A stretch of DNA of 64,000 bases from Mycolicibacterium tokaiense (GTDB lineage: Bacteria; Actinomycetota; Actinomycetes; Mycobacteriales; Mycobacteriaceae): assembly GCF_010725885.1 (NCBI RefSeq), contig NZ_AP022600.1:3472001-3536000 (forward strand), in the 5' to 3' direction. How positions within the stretch are numbered: the stretch's first letter is position 1; each line of letters opens with the position of its first letter. Shown piece by piece: positions 53,492 through 63,400 of this stretch. The position numbers and the translations under genes were made by a program. Under the pieces are notes generated by a model. The model was given only the letters and a program-made list of their open reading frames with translations, searched no databases and had not been told where the DNA came from.

Positions 53492-55801
53492 GTGACGCTC
53501 GCCGCGCCCGCACTCGAGACCTACCGGGTGCAACCCGGTTCGATCACCGCGATTCGGGTTCATCCCGGTGACCACCTCGACGTCATCGACCAGTTCGGCC
53601 GGCAGCCGGCCGAACTGACAGTGCTCTCTTCCAACCCCGGGGCCGTTCCCGGCGCCCCGGCCGATGCTCCCGCCACTGTGCTGCAGCGACTGGTGCCCGG
53701 CGACGAAGAAGACGGTTACGCGGCTCGTCGCATCCTGGGCATGGTGGCCTCCTACGGGGTGGTCGCAGATGAGGCGCGGGCCACGCGCCTGTTCGACGGG
53801 CACACCCGCGCGGGTGCCCTGGTGGGGTTCGATGTCGACGACGACGCGGTGCTGCTGCTGGCTGCTCCCGCGGTGCCGATGCAGATCGACAGTCTGGAGC
53901 CCAATCCACCGTCGGAGCTGTGGGTCCACCTGCGCCGCGCCGACCCCACCCGGATGGGCCCGGTGGAATTGCCTGCGCCACTGGCCGAGCCACTGCTGGA
54001 CATGCGCATCGACGCCTCCACCGCGCTGGACTATCAGGTCAAGGCCGGGCAGTTCATCCAGATCATCGACGTCGAGGGCCGGCAGTGCTCGGACTTCCTG
54101 GCCTTCGACGCCCGGGCGCTGCAGGACGGCCGGGAGTTCGGCCTCGATGCCACCACCACCCGCACCATCGTCGGAAGCGCCTACCCGCAGCCGGGTCTGC
54201 GGGGGAAGTTCTTCGACGCCAGGGGGGCGGCGCTGGTGGAAGTGGTGCGCGACACCGTGGGGCGCCACGACACCTTCGGGTTGGCCTGCAACGCCAAGTA
54301 TTACGAGGACATGGGCTACCCGGGTCACATCAACTGCACCGACAACTTCAACGCCGCCCTATCGACGTACGGGGTGCGCAGGCGCACCGGTTGGCCCGCC
54401 CTGAACCTGTTCTACAACACCGCTTTCGACGCGGCGCACCAGCTGGTGATGGACGAGCCCTGGTCACGGGCAGGTGACTACGTGTTGCTGCGGGCCACCG
54501 CCGACCTGGTGTGCGCCTCATCGGCCTGCCCGGACGACATCGATCCGGCCAACGGCTGGATTCCCACCGATATCCATGTGCGCGTTTACGATTCGACCAG
54601 GAGGTTCTCCGTGGCGCTGGGCCATCGCGTCACCCCGGATGCCGAGACGGTGCTGACCAAGAAGACCGCCTTCGCGTCGCGCACCGAACCGCTGACCCGG
54701 CACTTCACCGAGTACGCCGGCTACTGGCTACCCAGCACCTTCGAGGCTCACGGGGCGCAGCAGGAGTACTGGGCCTGCCGGGAGCGGGCCGCTGTGATGG
54801 ATCTGTCGGCCCTGCGCAAGTACGAGGTGCTGGGCCCCGACGCCGAGGCATTGCTGCAGTGGGCGCTCACCCGCGATGTCCGACGGTTGTCCCAGGGGCA
54901 GGTGGTGTATTCGGCGATGTGTACCGACACCGGTGGCATGATGGACGACTGCACGCTCTTCCGGTTGGGCGACAACAATTTCCGCTTTGTCGGTGGCGAC
55001 CCCTACGACGGGGAATGGCTACGTGAGCAGGCCGCCCGGCGTGGCCTGAGTCAGGTGTGGATCAAGGACTCCAGCGACCATCTGCACAACATCGCCGTGC
55101 AGGGACCGGCCAGCCGCGACCTGCTCGCCGACGTCATCTGGACCCCGCCCACCCAGCCGACCTTGCGTGAACTCGGCTGGTTCCGGTTCCTGATCGGCCG
55201 CCTCGGCGGACCGGCGGGGCCACCGGTGCTGGTGTCGCGGACGGGGTACACCGGTGAACTCGGCTACGAGGTCTGGGCCCACCCGCGTGATGCGGCCGCC
55301 GCCTGGGATGCGGTGTGGGCGGCGGGTGCGCCGCACGGGCTGTTGCCGCTGGGTCTGGACGCACTCGAGATGTTGCGGGTGGAAGCGGGTCTGGTGGCCA
55401 AGGGCACCGAATTCGACGACCAGACCGACCCCTGGGAAGCCGGGGTGGGGTTCACGGTGCCGCTGAAGTCCAAGGCGCACGACTTCCTGGGCCGCGAGGC
55501 GTTGATCGAGCGCAAAGCCCACCCGCAACGCGTGCTGGTGGGCCTGCGCATGGAGGGCAATGACACTGTCGGGCACGGCGACTGCGTGCACCTCGGCCGA
55601 AGCCAGGTCGGCGTGGTCACCTCCGGTGTGCGTTCGCCGGTGCTCAGTGCATCCATCGCCCTGTGCCGCATGGCAATCCAACACGCCGACATCGGCACGA
55701 CTGTCGAGATCGGCAAGCTCGACGGTCACCGCAAGCGTCTCCCGGCCACCGTCGTCCGGTTCCCCTTCTACGACCCCGACAAAACGCGACCACGCTCCTA
55801 G
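53492..55801 (+). CDS. tdm: trimethylamine N-oxide demethylase-like DUF1989-GcvT fusion
   Basis: A 769-residue fusion. Residues about 10-400 are DUF1989 (urea-carboxylase-associated) type, seen as two halves with a similar pattern, RVHPGDHLDVIDQFGRQP and KAGQFIQIIDVEGRQCSDFL. Only the second half carries the cysteines expected for zinc (C199, C266, C282, C341, C346 region). Residues about 400-769 are a GcvT aminomethyltransferase domain (TRHFTEYAGYWLPSTF, AMCTDTGGMMDDCTLF, VSRTGYTGELGYEVWAHP). Domain order and length match Tdm, the TMAO demethylase of methylotrophs, which makes dimethylamine and passes the methyl-derived carbon to tetrahydrofolate. GTG start. Tmm follows 10 bp later. Confidence 0.88.
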   Translation: MTLAAPALETYRVQPGSITAIRVHPGDHLDVIDQFGRQPAELTVLSSNPGAVPGAPADAPATVLQRLVPGDEEDGYAARRILGMVASYGVVADEARATRLFDGHTRAGALVGFDVDDDAVLLLAAPAVPMQIDSLEPNPPSELWVHLRRADPTRMGPVELPAPLAEPLLDMRIDASTALDYQVKAGQFIQIIDVEGRQCSDFLAFDARALQDGREFGLDATTTRTIVGSAYPQPGLRGKFFDARGAALVEVVRDTVGRHDTFGLACNAKYYEDMGYPGHINCTDNFNAALSTYGVRRRTGWPALNLFYNTAFDAAHQLVMDEPWSRAGDYVLLRATADLVCASSACPDDIDPANGWIPTDIHVRVYDSTRRFSVALGHRVTPDAETVLTKKTAFASRTEPLTRHFTEYAGYWLPSTFEAHGAQQEYWACRERAAVMDLSALRKYEVLGPDAEALLQWALTRDVRRLSQGQVVYSAMCTDTGGMMDDCTLFRLGDNNFRFVGGDPYDGEWLREQAARRGLSQVWIKDSSDHLHNIAVQGPASRDLLADVIWTPPTQPTLRELGWFRFLIGRLGGPAGPPVLVSRTGYTGELGYEVWAHPRDAAAAWDAVWAAGAPHGLLPLGLDALEMLRVEAGLVAKGTEFDDQTDPWEAGVGFTVPLKSKAHDFLGREALIERKAHPQRVLVGLRMEGNDTVGHGDCVHLGRSQVGVVTSGVRSPVLSASIALCRMAIQHADIGTTVEIGKLDGHRKRLPATVVRFPFYDPDKTRPRS

Positions 55802-55811
55802 GAGACTGTTC

Positions 55812-57146
55812 ATGACCCGTACGGCGATCATCGGTGCCGGCCCCTGCGGCTTGGCGCAACTGCACGCGTTCGAGCTGGCTCGTGCTGAGGGCACAGACGT
55901 CGGTGAGGTGGTCTGCTTCGAGAAGCAGAGCGACTGGGGTGGGCTGTGGAACTACTCCTGGCGCACCGGCCTCGACGAGCACGGCGATCCGGCACACGGC
56001 AGCATGTACCGCTACCTGTGGTCCAACGGACCCAAGGAGTGCCTGGAATTCGCCGACTACACCTTCGACGAACACTTTGGCGCGCCCATCCCGTCGTTCC
56101 CGCCGCGCGAGGTGCTGTTCGACTACATCACCGGACGGGCCAAGAAAAGCAATGTGCGCCAGTACATCCGGTTCGACACCGCGGTCCGGCAGGTGAGCTT
56201 CGGGGCCGGGATGTTCACCGTCACCACCGAGGACCTGGTGGACAACGAGTTCAACTCCGAGCAGTTCGATTTCGTGATCGTGGCCTCCGGGCACTTCTCC
56301 ACTCCGCACCTACCGGAGTACCCGGGCTTCCAGACCTTTCCCGGCCGCATCCTGCATTCCCACGATTTCCGGGATGCCTGCGAGTTCGCCGGAAAGGACC
56401 TGCTGGTGTTGGGAAGCAGCTATTCAGCCGAGGACATCGCGCTGCAGTCCCGCAAGTACGGGGCGAAGTCGGTGACCATCGCCTACCGGCACAACCCGAT
56501 GGGATTCGGCTGGCCGGACGGCATCGACGAGGTGCCGGCGCTGCAGCACGTCGACGGCCGCACCGCGCACTTCGCCGACGGCACCACGCGGGACGTGGAT
56601 GCCATCGTGCTGTGTACCGGTTACCAGCATCATTTCCCGTTCCTGGACCCGAGTCTGCGTCTGCACACCGCCAACAACCTGTACCCGGCCGGGCTGTACA
56701 AAGGGGTGGTGTGGACGGCCAATCCGCAGTTGCTGTATCTGGGTATGCAGGATCAGTTCTACACCTTCAACATGTTCGACCCGCAGGCGTTCTTCGCCCG
56801 TGACGTGGTGCTGGGCGCGACCGCCGTACCGGATGCCGCGGCGATGACCGCAGATACCGCGGGCTGGCTGGACCGGCTGCCCACCCTGAGCAACCCCGCC
56901 GAGATGATCGACTTCCAGACCGACTACGTGCGGGAGCTGCTGAGTCTGACCGACTATGCGTCCTTCGACCTCGACCTGGTGCGGGCGCACTTCTACACCT
57001 GGGAACACGACAAGGAGGAGAGCATCACCGGCTATCGCGACAAGTCGTTCAGCTCGCCGTGCACCGGCACCGTTGCCCCGGTGCACCACACCCCGTGGTG
57101 GCAGGAGATGGACGACAGTCTGGTGAGGTTTCTCCGGCAGCCCTGA
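55812..57146 (+). CDS. tmm: trimethylamine monooxygenase (flavin-containing)
   Basis: A 444-residue flavin-containing monooxygenase closely resembling bacterial Tmm. It has FAD site AIIGAGPCGLAQL (residues 5-17), WGGLWNYSWRTGLDEHG, MYRYLWSNGPKECLEFADYT, the linker VASGHFSTP (157-165), NADPH site VLGSSYSAEDIALQ (199-212), CTGYQHHFPFLDP (268-280) and the C-terminal TGTVAPVHHTPWWQEMDDS. Tmm oxidises trimethylamine, dimethyl sulfide and related compounds; here it would make TMAO for the Tdm-like protein. The ATG at 55812 has AGGAG just before it; an in-frame reading from 55560 lies antisense to nothing useful and overlaps tdm. Converges with nei2. Confidence 0.93.
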   Translation: MTRTAIIGAGPCGLAQLHAFELARAEGTDVGEVVCFEKQSDWGGLWNYSWRTGLDEHGDPAHGSMYRYLWSNGPKECLEFADYTFDEHFGAPIPSFPPREVLFDYITGRAKKSNVRQYIRFDTAVRQVSFGAGMFTVTTEDLVDNEFNSEQFDFVIVASGHFSTPHLPEYPGFQTFPGRILHSHDFRDACEFAGKDLLVLGSSYSAEDIALQSRKYGAKSVTIAYRHNPMGFGWPDGIDEVPALQHVDGRTAHFADGTTRDVDAIVLCTGYQHHFPFLDPSLRLHTANNLYPAGLYKGVVWTANPQLLYLGMQDQFYTFNMFDPQAFFARDVVLGATAVPDAAAMTADTAGWLDRLPTLSNPAEMIDFQTDYVRELLSLTDYASFDLDLVRAHFYTWEHDKEESITGYRDKSFSSPCTGTVAPVHHTPWWQEMDDSLVRFLRQP

Positions 57147-57171
57147 CCGGTGCCGCTAGCGCTGGCACCGG
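57147..57171. terminator. hairpin between tmm and nei2
   Basis: CCGGTGCC (57147-57154) pairs perfectly with GGCACCGG (57164-57171) around a 9-base loop. It starts on the base after the tmm stop and overlaps the last codons of the convergent nei2 gene. No T-run. Likely bidirectional terminator. Confidence 0.7.
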
Positions 57172-57908
57172 GGACACCAATAGGACACCCGGTCGCCCTC
57201 GGCGTCGCGGACCACCGAAGTTCCGCAGCGTCGGCAGGGTTCGCCGCCGCGGCCGTAGACCCACAGGTCCTCATCGCGGCGGGTGTTGCCGGTGGTGGTC
57301 CGGTTGACGCGCGACCGATTCGCCCAGAGCATCTTCTGCGCTCGTGATGCCAGCCGCAGTGGATCGGCCACCTCGCTGACGGCGGTGCTGGGGCGGAGTC
57401 CGAACAGGAAGCAGAGCTCGTTGGCGTACACGTTGCCGACACCGGCCAGATTGCGCTGATCCAGAAGCGCCTCGGCCAGCGGGCGCTGCGGATCGGTCAT
57501 CAGGTTGGCGGCGGCGGTCTCGGCAGACCAGTCCTCACCCAGCAGGTCCGGCCCCAGATGTGCGACGGTGTCCATGTCGGTGCTGCGCTCGAGAACTTCG
57601 AGGATGCCGAGATCGATGCCATAGGCCACGGTGTCGGCGGTACCCAACACGATGCGCACCTTGTACCCGGGTCCGCGAAACCGGCCCACCTGCCAGCTGC
57701 CGTCCATCTTGAGGTGGGAATGGATGCTGGCGTCACCCACTCTGATGAAGAGGTGCTTGCCGCGTGCGAGCACCTCGTCTACCACCTGTCCGCTGAGATC
57801 AACCGCGGCAAACCGCGGCACCCGGACGTCACAACGGGTCAGTGCCTTGCCGAGCAGGGCGCTGCGCAACTTCTCCGCGGTGCGGTAAACGGTGTCGCCT
57901 TCCGGCAT
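57156..57908 (-). CDS. nei2: endonuclease VIII (Nei2-type DNA glycosylase)
   Basis: A 250-residue Fpg/Nei-family bifunctional glycosylase/AP lyase removing oxidised pyrimidines. It begins with the catalytic [17 protein letters not shown] (Pro2, Glu3). It has a helix-two-turn-helix [20 protein letters not shown] and the zinc finger [20 protein letters not shown] then CPRCQR with four cysteines. In M. tuberculosis the same gene (Rv3297) adjoins lhr (Rv3296); here about 2.5 kb holding three other genes lies between them. A hairpin at 57918-57950 isolates it from the upstream exported gene. Confidence 0.94.
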   Translation of the reverse strand: MPEGDTVYRTAEKLRSALLGKALTRCDVRVPRFAAVDLSGQVVDEVLARGKHLFIRVGDASIHSHLKMDGSWQVGRFRGPGYKVRIVLGTADTVAYGIDLGILEVLERSTDMDTVAHLGPDLLGEDWSAETAAANLMTDPQRPLAEALLDQRNLAGVGNVYANELCFLFGLRPSTAVSEVADPLRLASRAQKMLWANRSRVNRTTTGNTRRDEDLWVYGRGGEPCRRCGTSVVRDAEGDRVSYWCPRCQR

Positions 57909-57917
57909 GAGAACGAC

Positions 57918-57950
57918 CGTACCCCCGGAGCCGACGGCCCCGGGGGTACG
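57918..57950 (-). terminator. hairpin terminator downstream of the exported protein gene
   Basis: CGTACCCCCGG and CCGGGGGTACG form a perfect 11-bp stem with an 11-base loop, 20 bases beyond the stop of the gene at 57970 and 10 bases before the nei2 start. No T-run. Confidence 0.75.
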
Positions 57951-57969
57951 TGTGGATCGAGCTAGCGGG

Positions 57970-58329
57970 TCACCATTGACCGATCGGCGGATCGAAGACG
58001 AACTGCCCGTTGTCCTCGAGGTTGAACGGGGCGGCCGTGGTACCGGGAACCGCCTTCACCGAGTCGTGCACCTCACCCTGGGCACTGATCTCCTGCATGT
58101 CGGCGGTGCGGCTCTCGCCGAGACCACGTGCTTCGCCGATGGCAGTGGAACGCAGGGAGTTGTCGTCGATGATGAGCGCCTGCCGGCTGGTCACCTGGGG
58201 GGTGGGCGCCATTTCTTCCACGTCCGCGCTGGCGGTGGCGCTGCTGAGGCCCAGGAACGCCGCGGAGACGGCCAGCGATCCCAAACCGAGCACACCCAGC
58301 GTTGTGAAGCTGCGTGAGTTGTTAGCCAT
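57970..58329 (-). CDS. small exported protein of unknown function
   Basis: A 119-residue secreted protein. A signal peptide ([20 protein letters not shown], likely cut at ASA-DVEE) is followed by an acidic mature part with no cysteines and a C-terminal [20 protein letters not shown] do not recognise a family. The ribosome site GGAGAAAGG lies within a nested dyad immediately upstream (58332-58379), so translation may be structure-controlled. It is insulated downstream by a hairpin terminator. It interrupts the nei2-lhr neighbourhood. Confidence 0.72.
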   Translation of the reverse strand: MANNSRSFTTLGVLGLGSLAVSAAFLGLSSATASADVEEMAPTPQVTSRQALIIDDNSLRSTAIGEARGLGESRTADMQEISAQGEVHDSVKAVPGTTAAPFNLEDNGQFVFDPPIGQW

Positions 58330-58331
58330 CG

Positions 58332-58379
58332 AGCGTTTCCCTTTCTCCGTACAGTGATCGTCACTGCACGCGAAACGCT
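58332..58379 (-). promoter_or_regulatory. nested dyad in the leader of the exported protein gene
   Basis: Outer arms AGCGTTTC and GAAACGCT (58332-58339, 58372-58379) enclose an inner perfect dyad CAGTGA-TCG-TCACTG (58352-58366). The structure ends two bases before the start codon and its loop region includes the Shine-Dalgarno. It could be an operator pair or an mRNA switch. The surrounding gap 58380-58649 holds no gene, only the inverted repeat noted next. Confidence 0.5.
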
Positions 58380-58476
58380 ACCGGCGAAAACCTCGGTGTG
58401 CCCTACATTCCCAACATGCTCACAGGCAGTCTCCATGAATCAGACAGCGCGCCAAAGCTATTGACGCGCAGGTTGA

Positions 58477-58523
58477 TTGCGGATTCACAGGTGGTTCCCA
58501 GTTGATGTCGAGTTAATCCGCAA
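58477..58523. repeat. inverted repeat in intergenic region
   Basis: TTGCGGATT (58477-58485) and AATCCGCAA (58515-58523) are perfect 9-bp inverted arms with a 29-base loop, between the exported-protein gene and the TetR gene. Its role is unknown; it may be a weak terminator of the TetR transcript, which reads toward it. Confidence 0.5.
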
Positions 58524-58649
58524 CTTCGGGCAGGTTGCCGGTCCCTCACCTCAAACGGCTGGTGCCGGTAAAGCGCTGTGGCGCAAGCGATCAAGAGTTC
58601 AGGCGGCTGCTGGGACATTCTTGCCGCGGAATGACCTCACAGTGACCGC

Positions 58650-59267
58650 TCAGGTTCGAGCCTGTCGTTCGCGGATCGGGGTGAAGGCGTCCACCAGTAC
58701 CGACGCCATCTGCGCGAACACGGCATCGCCTGCGGGGTTCGACACCCGCAGCAGCGCCGCCCCCTCGTACAGGGCGATGATGGCGCCGGCCAGGTCGTCG
58801 ACGCCCGCATCCGAGCGGCGGTCGTTCGCGGCGGCGACGTCGGAGATCAGCGTGGCGAGCCTGCCGGTGAAGTGGGCCCGGTGGGCGGCGAACTCGGCGC
58901 GCAGCGCGCTGTCGCGGGCCGCGTGCACAGTGAACTCTGCGAGCACCAGGATCCACTCGTCACCGCCGGCGCCGCCGTTGGCCGCGTAGTCGAGCAGGAG
59001 TCGGACGGTGTCGACCTCCGGTGCTGCGCTGTCCAGCAGGCGGCGCAACTCCTGGAGTATCTCCTCGGTCTTGCGGTCGTAGACCGCCAGGAAAAGCGCT
59101 TCCTTGGTGGGGAAGTTGGAGTAGAACGCCCCCCGGGTCAGGTTCGCGGCGGCGGTGATGTCGTGGATCGAGGCGCCGTGGAATCCCCGCTCGAGGAACG
59201 TCGCGAGCCCGGCGTCCAGTACGGCGGCGACGGTGACCGGCCTGCGTTTGGTCGGCGACTTCGGCAT
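58650..59267 (-). CDS. TetR-family transcriptional regulator
   Basis: A 205-residue TetR regulator. The DNA-binding region is VTVAAVLDAGLATFLERGFH followed by ASIHDITAAANLTRGAFYSN and FPTKEALFLAVYDRKTEEIL, which is canonical. The C-terminal ligand domain is all-helical. The ATG at 59267 starts MPKSPTKRRP; upstream readings cross the operators. Two 15-bp dyads at 59305-59335 lie in the 94-bp divergent gap to the DUF3533-like gene, so it almost certainly represses that gene and itself. Ligand unknown; a hydrophobic drug or lipid is typical. Confidence 0.92.
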   Translation of the reverse strand: MPKSPTKRRPVTVAAVLDAGLATFLERGFHGASIHDITAAANLTRGAFYSNFPTKEALFLAVYDRKTEEILQELRRLLDSAAPEVDTVRLLLDYAANGGAGGDEWILVLAEFTVHAARDSALRAEFAAHRAHFTGRLATLISDVAAANDRRSDAGVDDLAGAIIALYEGAALLRVSNPAGDAVFAQMASVLVDAFTPIRERQART

Positions 59268-59304
59268 GGCGATTCCCTTCGTCCGGAACAGTCTGGCACA
59301 TCTT

Positions 59305-59335
59305 GATACAGTGTGTATCCGATACGATGTGTATC
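59305..59335. promoter_or_regulatory. tandem TetR operators
   Basis: GATACAGTGTGTATC (59305-59319) and GATACGATGTGTATC (59321-59335) are two 15-bp dyads of the form GATAC-N5-GTATC, spaced 16 bp start to start. They lie between the TetR gene and the membrane-protein gene. Side-by-side placement suggests cooperative binding by two dimers. Confidence 0.75.
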
Positions 59336-59361
59336 CGTTTGAATGAGACGAAGGAACGGTA

Positions 59362-60438
59362 GTGAGCAAGCACGAACGAAGTGAGTCGCTGCGCGAAGGG
59401 CTGCGCGACGCCGTGTCGCCGCGCACGCTGTTTCTGGGGGTGGGCGTCCTGCTGCTGCAGTTCGGCTTCATCCTGTCCTACCTGGGCGCCTTTCACGCCC
59501 CGACTCCACAGCGCATCCCCGTTCAGGTGGTGGCACCCACACAGGTGTCCCAGTCCGCCGTCGACCGGCTCAACGCCATCAGCGGACAACCTCTGGAGGC
59601 CAGCGTGGCGCCTGACGAGAACAGTGCGCGGGCCGCACTCAGCACTGCGGACACCTCCGCGGTGTTCGTGGTCGACCCGGCCGGCACCGGCGACCGGTTG
59701 CTGATCGCCTCCGCGGGCGGAACCTCGGTGTCCGGGGCCGTCGAACAGATCTTCCAGCGGGTGGCCCAGTCCGAGGGCAGGACGGTGACGGTGGACGACG
59801 TGGTTCCGCTGGAGCCCGGTGACGGACGCGGACTGAGCGGCTTCTACCTCGTCATCGGCTGGGCTGTCGGCGGCTACCTGTTCGCCTCCATGCTCGGGGT
59901 GGCCAAGGGAGCGCGACCGGCCACGTTCCCGCGTGCGGTGTGGCGGCTGGGGGCAACGTTGCCCTACAGCCTTGCCTCGGGCGTGGGCGGCGCACTGGTG
60001 GCCGGGCCTTTGTTGGGTGCGCTCACCGGTCATGTGTGGGCGCTGGCCGGGGTCGGAACGCTGGTGGTGCTCGCGGCGGCGTCGGTGACCATGGCGTTCC
60101 AGATGTTGTTCGGGACGTTGGGGATCGCCTTGACGGTGTTGGTTTTTGTCATCCTCGGCAACCCGTCCGCCGGCGGCGCCTATCAGCCTGCGCTGCTACC
60201 GCCGTTCTGGCGGGCGCTGCACAATGTGCTGCCCAACGGCGCCGGAACGGACGCGGTGCGTGCCATCGCCTACTTCGGCGGCCACGGCACGGCAGGCCCG
60301 ATCGCGGTGCTCGCGGTGTGGTCGGCAGCCGGCATCGTGGCATCGCTGGCCGCCGCGGCGCTGGCGAGCCGTCGACGGTCCCGCACCGCCGCCGAGCACC
60401 GTCGGCAGCTGCACGAGAGGCAGTTGGCTTCCGCGTGA
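59362..60438 (+). CDS. DUF3533/ABC-2-like membrane protein
   Basis: A 358-residue membrane protein. It has an N-terminal transmembrane segment (TLFLGVGVLLLQFGFILSYL), a large extracytoplasmic domain (about residues 45-155, with VVAPTQVSQSAVDRL), and a C-terminal cluster of five or six helices (FYLVIGWAVGGYLFASMLGV onward) resembling ABC-2/YhgE/DUF3533 permeases. The tail is basic. There is no ATPase gene next to it. GTG start with GAAGGA upstream. Controlled by the divergent TetR with tandem operators, it is probably an inducible exporter or envelope protein. Its stop abuts the lhr stop with no gap. Confidence 0.82.
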   Translation: MSKHERSESLREGLRDAVSPRTLFLGVGVLLLQFGFILSYLGAFHAPTPQRIPVQVVAPTQVSQSAVDRLNAISGQPLEASVAPDENSARAALSTADTSAVFVVDPAGTGDRLLIASAGGTSVSGAVEQIFQRVAQSEGRTVTVDDVVPLEPGDGRGLSGFYLVIGWAVGGYLFASMLGVAKGARPATFPRAVWRLGATLPYSLASGVGGALVAGPLLGALTGHVWALAGVGTLVVLAAASVTMAFQMLFGTLGIALTVLVFVILGNPSAGGAYQPALLPPFWRALHNVLPNGAGTDAVRAIAYFGGHGTAGPIAVLAVWSAAGIVASLAAAALASRRRSRTAAEHRRQLHERQLASA

Positions 60439-63400
60439 TCAGCGCAGCCGCAGGCCCCGCGGCGTCCGGCTGAACCCCGCCGCGGTCAGCGCGGCGGACA
60501 CCGCGGCGTGGTCAGCGCCGGGGTCCAGCACGGCCGCACCGTTGATCCGTTCGACCAGCAGGCCGTCCACGCGGCGCTGGGTCACCAGGTCCGACAGCGC
60601 CGCGGCGGCGACATTGAGCGCCTCGGGGTCGGCGGTGAAGCTCAGCAGTGAGCGGCCACCACGTTCCAGGAACCAGGCCAGCTCGCCGTCGACCAGCACC
60701 ACCAGCGCGCCGGCCTTGCGGCCCGGACGGTGGGCCGTGTCGGCCTCGGCATCGCGTACCGGCCACGGCAGCGCGGCACCGAACGGATTGGCCGGGTCGG
60801 TGGCCGCCAGGGCCACGGCAGTGCGCTCGCCACGCTGGTCGTCGACCGAGTCGGCGTGGGTGCGCAGCCTGTCCACGGTGGAGGCCGTCGAAAACTGTGC
60901 TCCACCCAGTGATTCGACGAAGTAGCCGCGCTGGCAGCGGCCGCTGTCTTCGAACAGCGACAGCACCTTGTACAGGGTGGCGAACCCGCCCGGTAGATTC
61001 TCCGAGGCCACCGAACCCTTGGTCAGAACCCCGTAGCGACCCAGCAGCAGCTCGGCGGAGAAATGGGCGCGCAGCGTCGAATCCTGCTCGGCCGCAGGCA
61101 GAGCCGACCAGCGGCCGGCCACCGTGGCGTCCACGGTGCGCGCCTGCGGGTTGGCCACGCTGTAGCGCGACAGCCGCGGCGCCCGCCGGGTGCGGTGGGT
61201 CGGAGTAGCCGGCTTGCGCGCCCCGGGTCGGCGGCCGCCCGAGAGTAGGGCCCGCACCGGCGCAAAGGTGTCACCGGTGATCCAGCCTGCCCAGATGAGT
61301 TGCCACAGTGCCTCTTTGAGGGAACTCTCGGACACACCACCGGCCACCAGTTGCCGGAAGAAGAAGGCGCCGTGCGCGTCACCGGGCCGGCCGAGGATGT
61401 CCAGCAGACCGGTGTGCACGTCGGTGAGGTCCATCTCCGAGGGTGCGGTCAGGGTCAGCGGCGCGGTGTCGGCGGTGTGGAACGCCACCCAGCCGTCACC
61501 GCCGGCCAGCGCCCCGGCGCCGGACCACAGCACCTCGCCGGAGGCCAGCAGCTCGTCGAGCATCGCCGGGGTGTAGCCGCGCACCCGTTGCCCGAAGATC
61601 AGCGGCTCCACCGCCGACGCGGGCATCGGAACCCCCGAGAGTTGTTCGATCACCCCGGCCAGCCCGTCGATGCCCGATGCGGTCCCCAGCTGTTGCCACC
61701 CGGGCAGGAACCGGGCGTAGGCCGCGGTGCTGACCGGCTCGACCTGGGCCCGCAGCGCTGCCAGTGACCGGCGGCGCAAGATGCGCAGCACCTCGGCGTC
61801 ACACCACTGCTCACCCTCGGCATCGGTGAACTCGCCGCGCACCAGTTTGCCGTCGACCGCCAGGCGGCCCAGCACATCGGCGGCCACCCGCAGCCCCAGC
61901 CCGAATCGCGCCGCGGCGTCGACGGTGGTGAACGGTCCATGGGTGCGCGCATAACGGCCCAGCAGCTCGCCCAGGGGATCCTTGACCGATTCGGTGAAGG
62001 TGGCGGGCACTCCGACCGGCACGGCGACACCCACCCCGTCGCGCAACCGGCCGATGTCTTCGATGGCCACCCACCAGGTGCGGTCGGCGAAGGCCACCCG
62101 CAGCACCCGCTTGGCGTCGAGCAGGCCGTGCAGCCAGCCGCCCACATCGTCGGCGGTGCTGCGTTCGGTGGCCTCGTCCTCGGTGAGGGGACCGAGCAGG
62201 CGTAGCAGGTCGGCCAGGCCCTCGGCGTCGCGCACCGCCCGCTCGGGGGTGAGGTGCTGCAGCTGGCGGCCGGTGGAGGTGATGACGTCGGCATCGAGCA
62301 GTTCGCGCAACTCGACCCGGCCCAGGAGTTCGGCCAGCAGGGTGGAATCCAGCGACAGGGCCGCGGCCCGGCGTTCGGCCAGCGGGCTGTCGCCTTCGTA
62401 CATGAAGGCCCCGACGTAGCCGAACAGCAGCGATGCCGCGAACGGTGAGGGCATGGACGTCTCGACCTCGACCACCTTGATGCGCCGCTGGGCGATCCGG
62501 CCCATCAGGTCGGTCAGCATCGGGACGTCGTAGACATCCTGGAGGCACTCCCGCACCGCCTCCAGCACGATGGGAAAGTCGGGGTACTTGCGTGCCACAT
62601 CGAGCAGCTGCGCGGCGCGCTGACGCTGGTGCCACAGTGGGGAGCGCTTGCCGGGATGGCGGCGTGGCAGCAGCAGCGCCCGCGCCGCGCACTCCCGGAA
62701 CCGGGAGGCGAACAGCGCCGAACCGCCCACCTCGGTGGTGACCAGCGGCTCGATCTCGTCGGGGTCGAACACGAACAGGTCTGCCCCAGGTGCGGTCTCG
62801 TCGGTGTCGGGCAGTCGCAGGATGATGCCGTCGTCGGACGCGGTGGGCTTCTCGTCGATGCCGAACCGCTCGTAGAGCCGCTTGCCGATGGCCAGCGCCA
62901 GGGGCCCGTGCACCCGCAGGCCGTAGGGGGAGTGCAGGACCACCCGCCAGTCACCCAGCTCGTCGCGGAAGCGTTCCACCACCAGCGTGGTGTCGGTGGG
63001 AACGGTACCCGTGGCCTCTTTCTGCTCGTCGAGCAGCCGCCACAGGTTGTCCACCGCGAAGTCGTTGAATCCAATTGTGGTGCAACGTTTTTCGAAGGTG
63101 GTGCGGTCCATCCGGGACAGCTCGCCGGTGAAGGCTCCCACTGCGGCGCCGAGCTCGGCGGGCCGGCCCACCGCGTCGCCGCGCCAGAACGGCAGCCGGG
63201 CGGGCTCTCCGGGCGCGGGGATGACCAGCACCCGGTCGTGGGTGATCTCGGTGATCCGCCAGCTGGTGGCGCCCAGGGAGATGACGTCGCCGGGCCGGGA
63301 CTCGTAAACCATCTCTTCGTCGAGTTCGCCCACCCGCGAGGGCTTTTCGGAGTCCGCGCTGGAGGCCAGGTAGACGGTGAACAGGCCGCGGTCGGGGATG

